A DNA stretch of 64,000 nucleotides from Cercis canadensis (GCA_003255065.1 QAOA01001288.1:31071-95070); one strand, 5' to 3'; positions 34,980 to 46,749 are shown, counted from the first letter of the stretch. Translations and numbers: made by a program. Notes: generated by a model not told the origin, from the sequence alone.

Positions 34980-37197
34980 GTGTTTGTAGGATACTTACCC
35001 ACTCAAAAAGGGTATAAGTGTTATTCCCCTACTCTCAAACGTTTTTTTGTATCTAAGGATGTTACCTTCTTTGAAACAGAACCATATTTTCCCCCCACTC
35101 ATCTTCAGGGGGAGCATATAGGTGAAGATGTGTGCCGGGAAACCTTCTTAGAGCTTGAACATGGGACTATCCAACTTGAAACAAGACCTGTTCAACAAGT
35201 TGAAACAGGACCTTCCACAATTTTTCCCACAATTTCTGGATTCACACCTACTCCTCTACCTATTCCCGAAACTATGGTTGAAACTGAACCTATCACCATT
35301 TCAGATCAGCAGGAAAACATAGAAACAGAAAACCCTAAAGAACCCCCAAAATTGCTTGTTTATTCAAGGAGGAATCCATCTTCAAAGGGTGACAAATCTG
35401 ACATACAGCCAGGGCAAGCATCTGAACCGAGACTGTGCTCCAATAACACTAATGGTACTGAATGTCCCATACAACAACCAACAGAGACTCAACCAGCCAT
35501 GCAGCAGCTGACCGAAACGCACCAAACCTTGGGAGACTTTCCAATTGCTATCAGAAAAAGGGGTAAGGGCTTGTACGAAACACCCTATTTCCAAATTTGT
35601 GTCATATGGACAGTTATCACCTAGCTTTTGTGTTTTCACTACTAACCTCTTCAAGACAGCAATTCCTAAAAACATACATGAAGCACTCATTAAACCTGAA
35701 TGTAAACATGTTGTTTTGGAAGAGATGAGGGCACTTGAGAAAAATGGTACTTGGGAATTCAGGGACCTACCCACTGGTAAGAAAACAGTTGGATGTAAAT
35801 GGGTGTTCACTATTAAATATAAAAGTGATGGCAGCATAAACAGGTATAACGCTAGACTGGTTGCAAAAGAATTCACTCAAACCTATGGCATTGACTACCA
35901 GGAGACATTTGCACTTGTAGCAAAACTCAATATAGTGAGGGTGTTGTTTTCATTGGCAACAAATTTAGACTGGCCTCTCTATCAGTTAGATGTGAAGAAT
36001 GTCTTCCTTCATGGAGTGCTAAATGAGGAAGTCTACATAGATATACCTCCCGGATTTGAGGGACCAAAAAAGAAGGTGTGTAGATTGAAAAAGACACTTT
36101 ATGGGCTGAAACAATCCCCAAGAGCATGATTTGAGAAACTTGTGAGAATTGTGAAGAATAGAGGGTACTGCCAAGCTCAAACCGATAACACCATGTTTTT
36201 TAAGCACTCATTAGGTAGTAAGATTACCATCCTCATTGTGTATGTGGACAATATGATTATAACCGGGAATGACCTAGCTGAAATTAGTTTATTAAAGAAT
36301 TATCTCAATAAGAAATTTGAGCTGAAAGACCTAAGACCTCTAAAATATTTCCTAGGGATGGAGATAGCAAGGAACCACACTGGCATTTCAATCTCACAAA
36401 GAAAATATGTGTTAGATTTATTGCAGGAAACTAGAATGTTGGGTTGTAAACCAGTCGACACCCTTATGGAACTTAATAAGAAGTTAGGGGGAGAAGAGGA
36501 TGGCAGAGATGTTGATAAAGGGAGGTATCAACGTCTTGTGGGAAAACTTATCTATCTTTCATACACACGGCCTGACATTGTATTTGCAATAAGTGTGGTA
36601 AGCCAATTCATGCATTCTCCTAAAGAAGGTCACATGGATGCAGTTTACAAAATTTTGAGGTACTTAAAAGGCACTCAAGAAAAGGGACTGTATTTTAGAA
36701 AAGGAAGACAAAGACATGTTGAAATATTCATTGATGCAGATTGGGCAAGATCAATAATTGATAGGCGCTCCACTTCAGGTTATTGTACTTATGTGTGGGG
36801 AAATCTAGTGACATGGAAAAGTAAAAAACAGTCTGTTGTAGCCAGAAGTATTGCAGAGGCACAATTTCGGGCCTTGGCACATGGGGTTTGCGAGGGTATT
36901 TGGCTAAGAAGAATACTAAAGGAACTTCAGGTTCCTATACCTCTACTCATAACATTATATTGTGACAACCAAGCAGCAGTTAACATAGCCCACAATCTAG
37001 TTTATCATGACAGAACTAAGCATGTAGATATTGACCGACACTTCAATAAAGAAAAGATTGATAATGGGCTTATTAGCCTGAGATATCTGCCCACAAAACA
37101 GCAGGTAGCTGATTTGCTTACCAAGAGTCTTCCTAGACCGCGGGTTGAAGAGTTAACAAGCAAGCTGGGCATGATCAATATCTATGCCTTAGCTTGA
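34980..37197 (+). pseudogene. Copia reverse transcriptase and RNase H
   Basis: A frameshift near 35560 separates the linker from RT. RT shows TWEFRDLPTGKKTVGCKWVF, a stop at 36127-36129 replacing the Trp of the RAWFEK motif, and the catalytic box altered from YVDD to YVDN (36241-36252). RNase H is open to the end (AEAQFRALAHGVCEG, VADLLTK). Even with the stop and frameshift corrected, the Asp to Asn change would be expected to abolish polymerase activity. Confidence 0.9.
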
Positions 37198-37204
37198 GGG
37201 GGAG
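37191..37204 (+). other. Copia polypurine tract
   Basis: The purine run gaggggga(g) immediately precedes the 3' LTR and would prime plus-strand synthesis. Confidence 0.75.
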
Positions 37205-37437
37205 TGTTGGAAATCCCGAAAATTAAGGGATAGTTGACCAATCATGTAAATAATTGTAGTTAATGATAGTAAATTGTATTTATTAGGATAGCTGACTAGG
37301 AACAATCATTGTAAATAGAATCCCTTAGATTAGGCTAGTGCTTATCTTTAGGGATTGATTGTTGTCATCAATCTCCTATTTATGTACAGTTCGGTAGTCA
37401 ATGGATTCAAGAGAAAAATTATTCCCAAAATTTTTCA
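37205..37437 (+). repeat. Copia 3' LTR
   Basis: TGTTGGAAATCC...TTTTTCA, followed by the target duplication aaagt at 37438-37442. Confidence 0.92.
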
Positions 37438-37463
37438 AAAGTAAAAACATGTAATTACTAAAT

Positions 37464-38904
37464 GAGTAAACCTACATTTGAGTCCTCGAAAGATTGGAGT
37501 TTCAACAAAATCGTCCTTGGAAGATACATAACTACAAATTGGCCCTTGTAAGATAAGACATCCATAACAAAATGATCCTCCGTTAGTGAGGTCTGTTAAC
37601 AGGTAACAGAATTGCTAATGTGTCACTGTTAAATGCTTAGGTGGCATGTTAGGGACTTGCATGGCATTTTAAATTGCCATGTGGCATATGATGTGGATTT
37701 ACTAAAAAAAAAAACTTGAAAAATGCACACTTGTTCTATGCGGCGTCCTTTCCTCTTTATTTTTGATTTTTGATTTGAGCTGGGCATCATCTTCCTCAGA
37801 AAAACCTCTATTCTTAATGGCGAGAAAATGAATTTTCTTACCAGTGTCTACAAATTCAGGAATTGTCAAGGCACTTAGAACACTAGTGTACACAAACTCG
37901 TTCTCCCCCTCTATTTCACGACGCATGCATTCAAAAATCTCCAGAGCCTCGCTAGCCAGCACTTGCGTCCCATAGCCATAAATTACTGTAGCCCAAGAAA
38001 CTGGGTTCCTTTCAGGCATTCTTTCAAACAGCTTACGAGCTTCAAAGACAAAACTCGTTTTACAATACATATTGAGAAGCGAACTCCCAACAAAAACGTC
38101 ATAAAAGCTTGCAGTTTTGATAGCAAGAGTGTGAGCTTGCTGCCCACTGTGAATGTCCAATAAATTGGAAGCAGCTGCAAAGACGCCGGCAAAAGTGTGG
38201 GCATTTGGGAAGGTGTTCTCTGCTCTCATATGTCGAAAGAGCTCCATGACGAAGGAGGAACAAGAGGGACCCCGTTGAGAGTAGCCATTGATGAGACAAT
38301 TCCATGAGACCATGTCCTTGTTGCTGATGTTGTCGAAAACAATCTTGGCCTTAACCAAGTGACCACACTTGGCATAGAAGTTGACGAGGCTGTTGGCAAG
38401 GTAAACGCACGAAAAGGAACCACTTTTAATAATCTGAGCGTGCAAGGACCGACTTTTATGGAGGTTTTTCTTGCGGTAATTCCCGATGTGCTTGGCAAAC
38501 AGAAGATCAGCTAGCTTCTTGATGTTAGGGAGGATGGGAGTTAGGGTTCTTACCAACACTTACAGAGCAAAGGAGGAAGATGATGCCCGCTCAAATCAGA
38601 AATGAAGAGGAAACGACGCCGCACAGACCTATCCGTATGGCATATGTGCATTTTTCAAGTTTTTTTTTTTTAATAAATCCACATCATATGCCACGTGGCA
38701 ATTTAAAATGTCATGCAAGTCCCTAACATGCCACCTAAGCATTTAACGGTGACACATCAGTAATTCCGTTACCTGCTAACAGACCTCACTAACGGAGGAC
38801 CATTTTGTTATGGATGTCCTATCTTTCGAGGACCAATTTGTAATTATGTATCTTCTAAGGATAATTTTGTTGAAACTTCAATCTTTTGAGGACTAGGTTT
38901 ACTC
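37464..38904. mobile_element. Pack-MULE carrying a PPR gene fragment, 9-bp target duplication
   Basis: 1441 bp. Terminal inverted repeats of about 333 bp (37464-37797 and 38573-38904) start gagtaaacct. The 9-mer ttactaaat is duplicated exactly at 37455-37463 and 38905-38913. Copy B has one ttactaaat (53877-53885) and no element, a true empty site. Long TIRs with a 9-bp duplication and a captured host-gene fragment but no transposase define a Pack-MULE. Confidence 0.94.
37702..38559 (-). CDS. PPR-protein fragment captured in a Pack-MULE
   Basis: An uninterrupted 285-residue ORF inside the Pack-MULE. About residues 30-250 consist of pentatricopeptide repeats (HAQIIKSG, VNFYAKCGHLVKA, MVSWNCLINGYSQ, MYCKTSFVFEARKLFERMPERN) and resemble the N-terminal part of a PLS-class PPR protein such as the Arabidopsis At2g33680 type, by memory. 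PPR proteins bind organellar RNA. The last roughly 35 residues are read from the left TIR, so the ORF is a host-TIR fusion. The start lies just inside the right TIR, which could act as promoter. The parent protein is about twice as long and continues with more repeats and an E domain, missing here. Organelle targeting and expression are unknown. Confidence 0.8.
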   Translation of the reverse strand: MLVRTLTPILPNIKKLADLLFAKHIGNYRKKNLHKSRSLHAQIIKSGSFSCVYLANSLVNFYAKCGHLVKAKIVFDNISNKDMVSWNCLINGYSQRGPSCSSFVMELFRHMRAENTFPNAHTFAGVFAAASNLLDIHSGQQAHTLAIKTASFYDVFVGSSLLNMYCKTSFVFEARKLFERMPERNPVSWATVIYGYGTQVLASEALEIFECMRREIEGENEFVYTSVLSALTIPEFVDTGKKIHFLAIKNRGFSEEDDAQLKSKIKNKEERTPHRTSVHFSSFFF

Positions 38905-38913
38905 TTACTAAAT

Positions 38914-40508
38914 TAATATTAAAAAAGAAAGTTTTTAAGGATAATATATTAAGGTAGCAGATGCATAACTACTTGGAAGAATTTACTATCAAACAACAAT
39001 ACAATAGTATAGAAGAACTTCATTTTCTATTTTCTCAATATCTGTTCTCCTATGAAGCCATATCCTTGTAGGAAACACTAAAGACGTTTCAGTGTTTGGT
39101 ATGCTTGCCCACATATTTTCCCTATTCAATTTTTTATTTCCAGCAACATTTCAGGCTGTGCCTAAATTGGGTATTGAAACAGTAAGAAACCTTTTGAAAC
39201 CATTTTGAAATGCCAAAACACACGTCAAAACACAATAGAAAAAAACTTATGAAATGCTCTGAAACTCGGTAAAATGCATCAAAAAACTATTATTGGGAAG
39301 TCTATGCCACTAACAATTCAATTCTCCCTTTGGACTCCTATTTATAGTTTTGTTTCACAGAACCTCACTTTCCAAGATGTTACCCCTTTCTCATCTTCAG
39401 AAATTTCAGGGTCGACTAAACTTTTATTGATTAAAAATGAATATGGTGACAAAATGACGATCCAACACTATAAATGATAAAATTTATATTAATAGGAGGT
39501 GATAGCTAAGCTACCCAAGGAGGGTAGCACTACTCCACAATGTTCTGATCAAACCCAGGTCCTAAAATTGGTGTCGTTGCAAAGATCTCAAAAAATTGAG
39601 TCACGTAATGTGGGTCATATTCCAAAACAGTTGACAAAATTTAAGATGAATTGTGTCAAAGAAAATCACTATTCGTGGCTATTATTAATTTGGCACTTTT
39701 CCTTTTATGCATTTTATCTTTGGGTGACTTGTTTTTTCGAGATCTCCGCAATGACACCAATTTCAAGATGTGAGTCCCACCAAATGAGGGGGTGGTGTAG
39801 CGCTACCCTCCTTTTGAAGGGTAGGTAGCATAGCACACACCTTAATAGGAACCAGAAAAATAATTTCTCCAAGCAAAATCTAAAGGTCCTAAACTATAAA
39901 TAAAGAGAAAGAAGGTTGTGTGTGTCTTTAGACTATTTATCACACAGCATTATCTATGTCAGAGAGAGAATGGAAAGAAAAAGAATTGGATGGAATCTCC
40001 CCAATGGGGTGTGGGGTAATGAACAGTTACTTCTAAAAGTCATTGGGTGTGTTCATGAAGGGTCATATTGTTTCTAAAGGTCATATTCTTTCTTGTACAC
40101 ATGTTTCTCAGAACACATGACGCAACCAAAGAGTTATGGCTCTCTGTCAAAGTCATGTCTGCACATACCCTGATGTGTAAGTAAACAACGTTTCGGGTGT
40201 GTAATCTAGTGATTGCATCCATACCAATATCCAGTGTATCCACCAATCAATATAGGCCAAACAAAATCAATTCTTCTAGCTAGTCACTTAAACAAAATCC
40301 AATATTCAGTGCCTAAGCAGACTTAAAAGATGTAAGAAATCAAATAAGAAATACATAACTTTACCTCTTTCCTTTATGAGTTATAAATATTATATCAATT
40401 ATTGACACATATAGCCTTGACTGCAAATTTAACTAGAAAATATAAACACGTGGAAAGATAAATTACAAACCAAAACGAATGTGAAATTGTGGGAGTATAA
40501 GCACACAC
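38914..40508. other. Intron of the copy A agenet fragment, distal part
   Basis: Non-coding and collinear with 53886-55493 of copy B. Confidence 0.65.
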
Positions 40509-40628
40509 CGTAGGCGTAGGCACTGTCCAACCATTTTCCGGGCACCAGTCCAAAGATGGGCGCAGGTCCTCGCTGAAAACTTCATGAGATGATGGTCCTT
40601 CACCAAATGGAAGAAGTAACAAATCAAT
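40509..40628 (-). pseudogene. Agenet-domain exon (copy A)
   Basis: A 120-bp exon, phase 0 at both ends, bounded by ctag/att and acg/gtgtgt. It encodes the second half of an agenet/Tudor-like domain (PFGEGPSSHEVFSEDLRPSL, then DWCPENGWTVP), with one residue changed from copy B before FGEG (Leu for Pro). Its upstream neighbours are not agenet exons but, past the breakpoint at 40685, DEMETER-like sequence. Confidence 0.82.
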
Positions 40629-40685
40629 CTAGAAAGGCAATAAAATATAAGCAAGATAAATAAAATGCAACAGCAATAAAGTACT

Positions 40686-43600
40686 GTTTTTCTTTTTCTT
40701 CCCTTTCTTTTTTCTGTTTTCCACTTGAGTAGGAGGAGGTGGGTGTGTCTTAGGTGTGTGCATGACAGGTGAGTAATTTCAACATCCACTTTGAAAGCAT
40801 TGCATTAGCACCTTGTACGAGACGCATCCGTGCAACAAATGATTCTGCTCTTCCATGGAACACTCTCCGTTCTTCTTCCCACCATTTTGCCTTGTCTTTA
40901 TCTTTGCCATCAATCCCGTCATTGTTTATATCTGACATCAAAAGCTCCCAGACTCTATTAGTCTCATCATCAAGGTCAACTTTAGGGCGTGGACGTTGTT
41001 TTCTGATGGGATTAAATGAGCTATTGAAGGGTTCGATGGTGCCACCTCCTGCATGAACAAGAGCATTGTGCTCTTGAATTTGCACGTTATAAAGGCCGAG
41101 TGCATTCTGCTCTTCACATGCAAAATCTCTTCCTTCTTTGTTTATGTCTAGATGTCTGAATTGCTCTCCTAATGCCTCCATGATATTCCATGCCACATTT
41201 TGAGTGGCATCTGCATCAATGACTTATGAATATTAGGAGGAATGGCATTGTTGAACTATTGATGTTATTGACATAGAATACAAAGGTTTAGTTGAAATAC
41301 CTAGTGACTTGACCAAGGCAAGATTCTGGTACATTTGCGTTTCATTTGTGCTAGAATATGCTGAATTGACAAGGGTGCTTTTCTTTTTAGTTCGCTTCTT
41401 TTTCGTGAGCGATGCCCTCGTCTCCGCGACTAAAGCATCAATGCATGTGGGTTTTTTTGCATTCTCAAATACTTGCTTGTCATCATTTCCTAATTGTTTT
41501 GTGGAATGATTAACTTGAGTAGAGACTTTCGATCGTCTTTTGGTTGGCCTTGTCTGATTCTGAATCAAAGATAAGATGCCCTCAAACATTTGAGGTTTAT
41601 TATGAACAGTAGCTTCAAATGTGACCGGAACTCGAGCTGCATTATATTCAGAACCAAAAATCCAGCTGCTGGAACTTGATGCATAAGTATGTGCTCTGGC
41701 ATCTTCTTGGGTCCATGCTGCTAGTGCAGTCAAAGTAGATGTCTTGGAGGTCTGCCCCTTTCCACTTCTTCTTTTCTTCTGAATGTTTGGAAACTGAACA
41801 CACACTCCTTGGTATGCTTGCAAGCCATTATAGCGTGCTCCAATCAGATTCATGCTGCTGGTATCAGTATGTTCAATAGCAGTAGAATGTTTTCTCTTGG
41901 AACCATCCAATTGTAATCCTGTTGTCAAAATTCCACCATTGTTGCTGCTGGAATCATTTGGACTCAACATCACCAGACTTTTTATCTTGCTATTTCTCTT
42001 TACAGTATTTGCATTAGGCTTTGCCCCAGGAGAATTGTTTTTTGGAAGAGACTTACTTGGGGCTTGTATGTCTTCAGGTAGCGACACCCCTTTGCCAAGA
42101 TGCATTGTTGCACCATTTTCTTTACATGCAGAATTTTCATCTATCGGTCGCTCTCCAATTTCAAAATTTAAGGCCATCCTACACAACTTTTTGGTAGTTT
42201 CAAGCATTATTGACTCAGTTGATTGCCCTGTAACCTCTGATGGAGGAGTTGTAGAAGTCTCATTTAATCCTTTCCTTCTCACATACTTCCTCTTTCCAGT
42301 GGGTTTTTCTGATTGAGCAGGCTTTGGGGTAACTGGCCTTTGAGTTCTTTTGGTTTTGCCTTCTGAGATGACCTTTGGGCGGTGCTTCTTTCTCCTTGGT
42401 TTCTGCTGTGGTGTTTTATTCAGATCGATCACTTCGCTTTCTCCCCTGTGAGGATTGTGATTCTCCTTTAATGGCATAGAAACAGCAGCAAGTGATATTT
42501 CTGTGACAGAATCAGACATATCCTGGTTTTGTGAGGTTCCGTTGTTTTTTAGAAGAGACTTACTTGGGGTTTGTATGTATTCAGGTAGTGACACCCCTTT
42601 GCCAAGACGCATTGTTGAACCATTTTCTTTACATGCAGAATTTTCATCTATCGGTTGCTCTCCAATTTCAAAATTTAAGGCCATCCTACACAACTTTTTG
42701 GTAGTTTCAAGCATTATTGACTCAGTTGATTGCCCTGTCACCTCCGATGGAGGAGTTGTAGAAGTCTCATTTAATCCTTTCCTTCTCACATACTTCCTCT
42801 TTCCAGTGGGTTTTTCTGATTGAGCAGGCTTTGGGGTAACTGGCCTTTGAGTTCTTTTGGTTTTGCCTTCTGAGATGACCTTTGGGCGGTGCTTCTTTCT
42901 CCTTGGTTTCTGCTGTGGTGTTTTATTCAGATCGATCACTTCTCTTTCTCCCCTGTGAGGGTTGTGATTCTCCTTTAATGGCATAGAAACAGCAGCAAGT
43001 GATATTTCTGTGACAGAATCAGACATGTTTTGTGAGGTTCGGTTGTTGTCAAGCTTTGTAGCAGGGACATTGTTCATTTCCCTTTCAGCTCTCTCTTCCA
43101 TATTGATCTGCATTCCTGCAAGTTGTCTGCATTCTGCTCTAATGGCCTTGTCCGGTGCAGGTGGTGCAAGCTGTGAAATGGTTTTGCTACAGAAAGTAAC
43201 GGATGTTGTGCCTGTGGCAGATCATATGAATGCCGTAGTTAGAACAATATGGTCTCAGATTGTTACAGAAGTTAGAAGGGGAAGAAACAAAAATCTTATA
43301 TGCGAATGGTGAATGTGTCTTCGTCGCAAAATTTAAATGAATGCATAGTTAGAGCAATATGGTCTCACATTGATCAAGTATCATTTAAAGAAAAAAAAAA
43401 AAAAAACTGATATTTAAATGATTTAATGGAAAATTTATTCTGAGATTCTTTGCAGAATGAAAATTTGAATTTCTGATTCAGATGTCCTGAAATTAAAACT
43501 TAAAGGACGGTAATAGGAAAAGACAGCATGCTTAAGATATGCTCCTTGCTTCCGAGTAAGTAGAAACTGCCAAAGCATGCAACTGAATATCTCATTGCAA

Positions 43601-44426
43601 AATATCCCATATTTTACTCACTGCAGTTGCCTCTCATTACTCTGTTCCTGATTTCATATGCACAGCATTTTTTTTTCCCATGTAATTCTCAATGTTTCAT
43701 GTTTTAAGCTTCAATTTAATCTCTACATTTCAGCTTGCTCCAACTGTCGTTGATTACTGAGTGAAATGACAGTATGTGTGTGTGCCAGAATGCCAGTGAG
43801 TTGTCAAGGGGTGAATGTTTTATGTAAGAGACAGAGCCAAAATAATTGAACTTACCCTGAGGTTCTTGGGGATTGACATGGATGGTTTCAGTCTGAGTCT
43901 GTTGAGGAGAGAGATCGTGGTGGGTGAGGAAGCTACTTAGGTTGGCTACAGGGTCTCTGTTCAACTGTGACTCAGAAGTGAGAATAAATTGACTCTTGAC
44001 TCCATCATTGTCTGGATGTGTTGCAGTGAAATGTGCTACTGATGCAGTATCTGCTAGAGCCAATAGTTCAGTAAAGCCAGTATTAGGCCATCTGGACATG
44101 GGGTTATGGAATATCTGTGGACATGTTCCAGAATTTTCACCAGCAATGTTGGTTCCAGCAGCTGCAGGTGCTTCCCAGTCGTGAAGCCTGCTGTTTATCT
44201 CTGCACTGGGCGCTGACTCAAAACATGTAGATACCCTATAAGCATGAGAATCATGAGTTGAATTACAGCACGAGCTTGCTCCCACGAAATTTGTTTGGTT
44301 CAGCTGGTTTCTTTCTCCAGAACCGCAGATCGGCACTGGTCTGGGCCGAATTGGCTTAAGAGGAGCGGTGGGGATCCAAGGAATCTGCGTTTGTAGCTGC
44401 TCTTTGCCTCTTTCTCCAGCCTCCAT
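40686..44426 (-). CDS. DEMETER-like 5-methylcytosine DNA glycosylase, 5' half only
   Basis: Three exons in consistent phase 1: 44426-43856, 43211-41301 and 41210-40812, all with GT-AG borders, giving 960 open codons. The N-terminus has the WIPTAPLKP motif; exon 2 has the lysine/arginine-rich block DLNKTPQQKPRRKKHRP, KRKYVRRKGL and CRMALNF; exon 3 has domain A (KVDLDDETNRVWELL, KWWEEERRVF, ARMRLVQG), all typical of DEMETER/ROS1 proteins, which excise 5-methylcytosine in the nucleus. The donor after 40812 is good, but the next DEMETER exons, with the HhH-GPD catalytic core, 4Fe-4S cluster and C-terminal domain, are absent; at 40685 the intron passes into an agenet-gene intron. Splicing to exon 40628 would add Asp, then a stop. 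Exon 2 contains a 507-bp tandem duplication. Confidence 0.87.
42033..43046 (-). repeat. In-frame 507-bp tandem duplication in exon 2 of the DEMETER-like gene
   Basis: Positions 42540-43046 and 42033-42539 align at an offset of 507 bases (169 codons) with few differences. Each unit contains the basic DLNKTPQQKPRRKKHRP block and CRMALNF. The frame is preserved. Confidence 0.93.
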
Positions 44427-46129
44427 TCTTCAGCTTTAGACCAAGAAACTCAGTTGGTGATAGAGGTTAGTTTTATTTTATTTTTTAGTTATTCTGGGCA
44501 ACTATATTCACAACAGTTGGGTTCTGAGCTCCTTCGAAACAAAATGAGACCCAAAAAAAAAAAAAACTGAATTGATGGGTGGAACTGTTTCAGGTTACTC
44601 AGCGAAACTAAATTTTCCGGCGAAAACAAAAGCACATCATTATCCAATCTCTGTCTTCTCTGTGAGAAAGTGACTGACTTGGAGGTACATTTTATGAAAT
44701 GAACCTGTTAAAAAGAAATAAACCAAATTTGAGAAGCAAACTTCAATAAAGAACAGAAGCAGTGATGCAGTAGGAGATAAACAACATTGATAGAAATGGG
44801 TCTCTAAATGGCCCTCCGAAAGTAACCGGTGACTGACACAGCTGGTAACTACTCTGATAGTAATTGCAGCGAGAATTCAGGAATAATTTACATCCTATTA
44901 GATTCGGTTCGGTCTAGTTCGATTCAGTGATTTTTTTAATCGAATAAATGGAGTCAGTTCAAGAAAAATATGAACCGAAATTGTGCAATTCAATTCATGA
45001 ACCGAACTGAAAATTGTTGGTTCAAGTCGGTTCATGGGTTTGTTGAATAGGCCTGAAATGGGTTCTCTATTTCTTGTGTATTGGGCTGCTAAGAAAGTCC
45101 ATGAATTTGTTCATTTTAGTCAGCTGGCCCTTCAAAGTTCTATTCAATCATTTGCTGTAAATTTAATTCAATGATTGTTGTGGACACTCATTTTCGTTCA
45201 ATATATATATAAAAAAAATAAAAAATAAACTTATATGTATGGGTAGTTGAGAGACGTGTGAGAGCAAAAGAGAGAGGGAGAAGTTAATTTAAAAAACAAA
45301 CAGAACCAGAGGAAGAGACTTGGGTTTCATGGGCAGAGGGCAGAGACGTGAGCAATAGAGAGAAAATCAGAGCATTAATATAAAAAGGAGAGACCAACAA
45401 GAAAAGAATAGAAAGCAAAGAGCAGAGGAAATCGAAACAGATATTCAGAGAAAGAAGCAAGAAGAGAAAAAGCAGAGAAAGAAGCAAGAATAGAAACACA
45501 AAGAAAGGAGTGGTCACTGATTGTGGATTAAAGTCATAGATTCCTCTAGTTTGACTTTGGAGGTAAAGGGGAGGTAAAAAGGAAACTTGGGTCTTCGTTT
45601 TTTTTTAATTAGAAATCTCTTTCTTTGTTTGTTGCATATTTCCTTGTTCACTTAATTATGGTTAGTTTCTGCTGTTTTTGAGTGGTTCGAAGGAGACTTT
45701 TAAGTGGGTTTTTATTATTGGAATTATGTGACACCCTTTGGATCATTATGCTTTTGCTTGCTTTTCCCTATTTTCCCTCTCTTTGAATTTCGGTGGCTAG
45801 TGTTTGTTTATGTGTGAAATATGATTAGATTTTGAAAGAAAGTTAAGATGAAGAGAGAAATTAGTCTTGTTGGAATATGATCAAATTTTGGCACTACTCA
45901 TTCATTATTCTTTTTTGTAAGTTTGGTCAAAGTTTAGTAGAGTATTTCATCGAAAATCTAAAACACCCATTTTTCTAGGGAGAGAGAAACAAAATTCTAA
46001 AAAGAGAAACCAACTTAGAGAGAAAAATAGAATTTTAGAAAGAGAAACAAAATTTTAGAGAGAGAGATAGAGAAACAGAGAGTGAAATTTCTTATCTTTG
46101 CTTCCATTGGATAGAAAGTAAAGCCAAAT
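44427..46129. promoter_or_regulatory. Upstream region of the DEMETER-like gene
   Basis: The 5' UTR and promoter of the minus-strand gene must begin here. Parts are repetitive: ttcggttcgg-type motifs at 44900-45040 look like a degraded hAT end, and purine-rich low complexity occurs at 45240-45520 and 45970-46090. No specific element is resolved. Confidence 0.35.
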
Positions 46130-46749
46130 CCATGGGTTCAAGGTTGAAAGAGGAAGGTGGGACGGTTTTCTTATCTCCATTTTCGGCTTTGCCTCCCTTC
46201 CTGCTCTTGTTTTCCTTCTCTGATATGCCATATGTGTTTTGTTTTCTTTGTTTTAGTGCTTTATTTGGGTCTTACGTTTTTGGCTTTTTCTTTTAGTTTA
46301 AGCTGATTTTTTTTTTTTTGCGCTATGTTTATTTGTTTCTTTATGAGTTGATCCATGTATTTTCTTTTGATTTGCTTGGGCTGGTCCATTTTGTTTTGTT
46401 CTTATTTAGTCTAGCTTGCTAACTTGGGCTGATTTATTTCAGTTTCTTTTACTTTGTTTTAGGCCCACAAAATGGGCTAAGTCCATTATGCTGATTTGGA
46501 TTGGGTTAATTCTGATGGGCTATGTTTTATGTGAGCTGTTTGGGCTATTAAGTTATTGGGCCAAATGTGGGTTAGAGTGTTTTGTGTATAGACTTATGGT
46601 TGCTGGACTAGGCCAATTCGGTTTGGGCCTTTGGGTTGGTTACATTTTTATTATTTTAGATTATGGGATATTTTGCTGATTGGGTTTAGTGGGTATTGGG
46701 CCAAATTATTTGATTGTTTTTTATTTTGTTTCAGGCCCACGAAATGGGT
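46130..46749 (+). other. T-rich non-coding DNA with repeated gggcc motifs, possible copia leader
   Basis: The motif tgttttaggcccacaaaatggg at about 46455 recurs as tgtttcaggcccacgaaatggg at about 46728 (each over 16 matching bases). This lies just upstream of a copia zinc knuckle and may be part of its 5' LTR or leader, but LTR ends are not found. Confidence 0.35.

Larger units (their letters stand above)
29119..37437 (+). mobile_element. Ty1/copia retrotransposon, rearranged, with AAAGT target duplication
   Basis: Two 233-bp LTRs (29119-29351 and 37205-37437) differ at about six positions by eye. Flanks are aaagt at 29114-29118 and 37438-37442; copy B has one aaagt (53861-53865) and no element. 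The gag start resembles the UBN2_3/copia N-terminal type. Internally it carries a hAT insertion (30545-31919) and an inverted LTR-gag segment (about 32956-34019) that separates two forward integrase copies. Several stops and frameshifts make it defective. Confidence 0.93.
25559..40685 (+). repeat. Copy A of the tandem segmental duplication
   Basis: Apart from its transposon insertions, this segment is collinear and highly similar to 51081-55678. It begins gtggtggggttt directly after the LTR and ends at aaagtact, where DEMETER-like intron sequence starts. It carries the 3' half of an agenet gene on the minus strand and an unidentified exon. It has gained a solo LTR, a copia element and a Pack-MULE that are absent from copy B. 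Confidence 0.92.

Noticed and set aside
41213-41235. Two in-frame stops between the exon 2 and exon 3 parts of the DEMETER-like gene, suggesting a pseudogene
   Set aside because: They fall inside a 90-bp GT-AG intron (41211-41300) whose phase matches both exons, so they do not interrupt coding.
41309-42823. Plus-strand ORFs over the DEMETER-like exon 2
   Set aside because: They are antisense shadows; the duplicated ones repeat only because the exon carries a tandem duplication.
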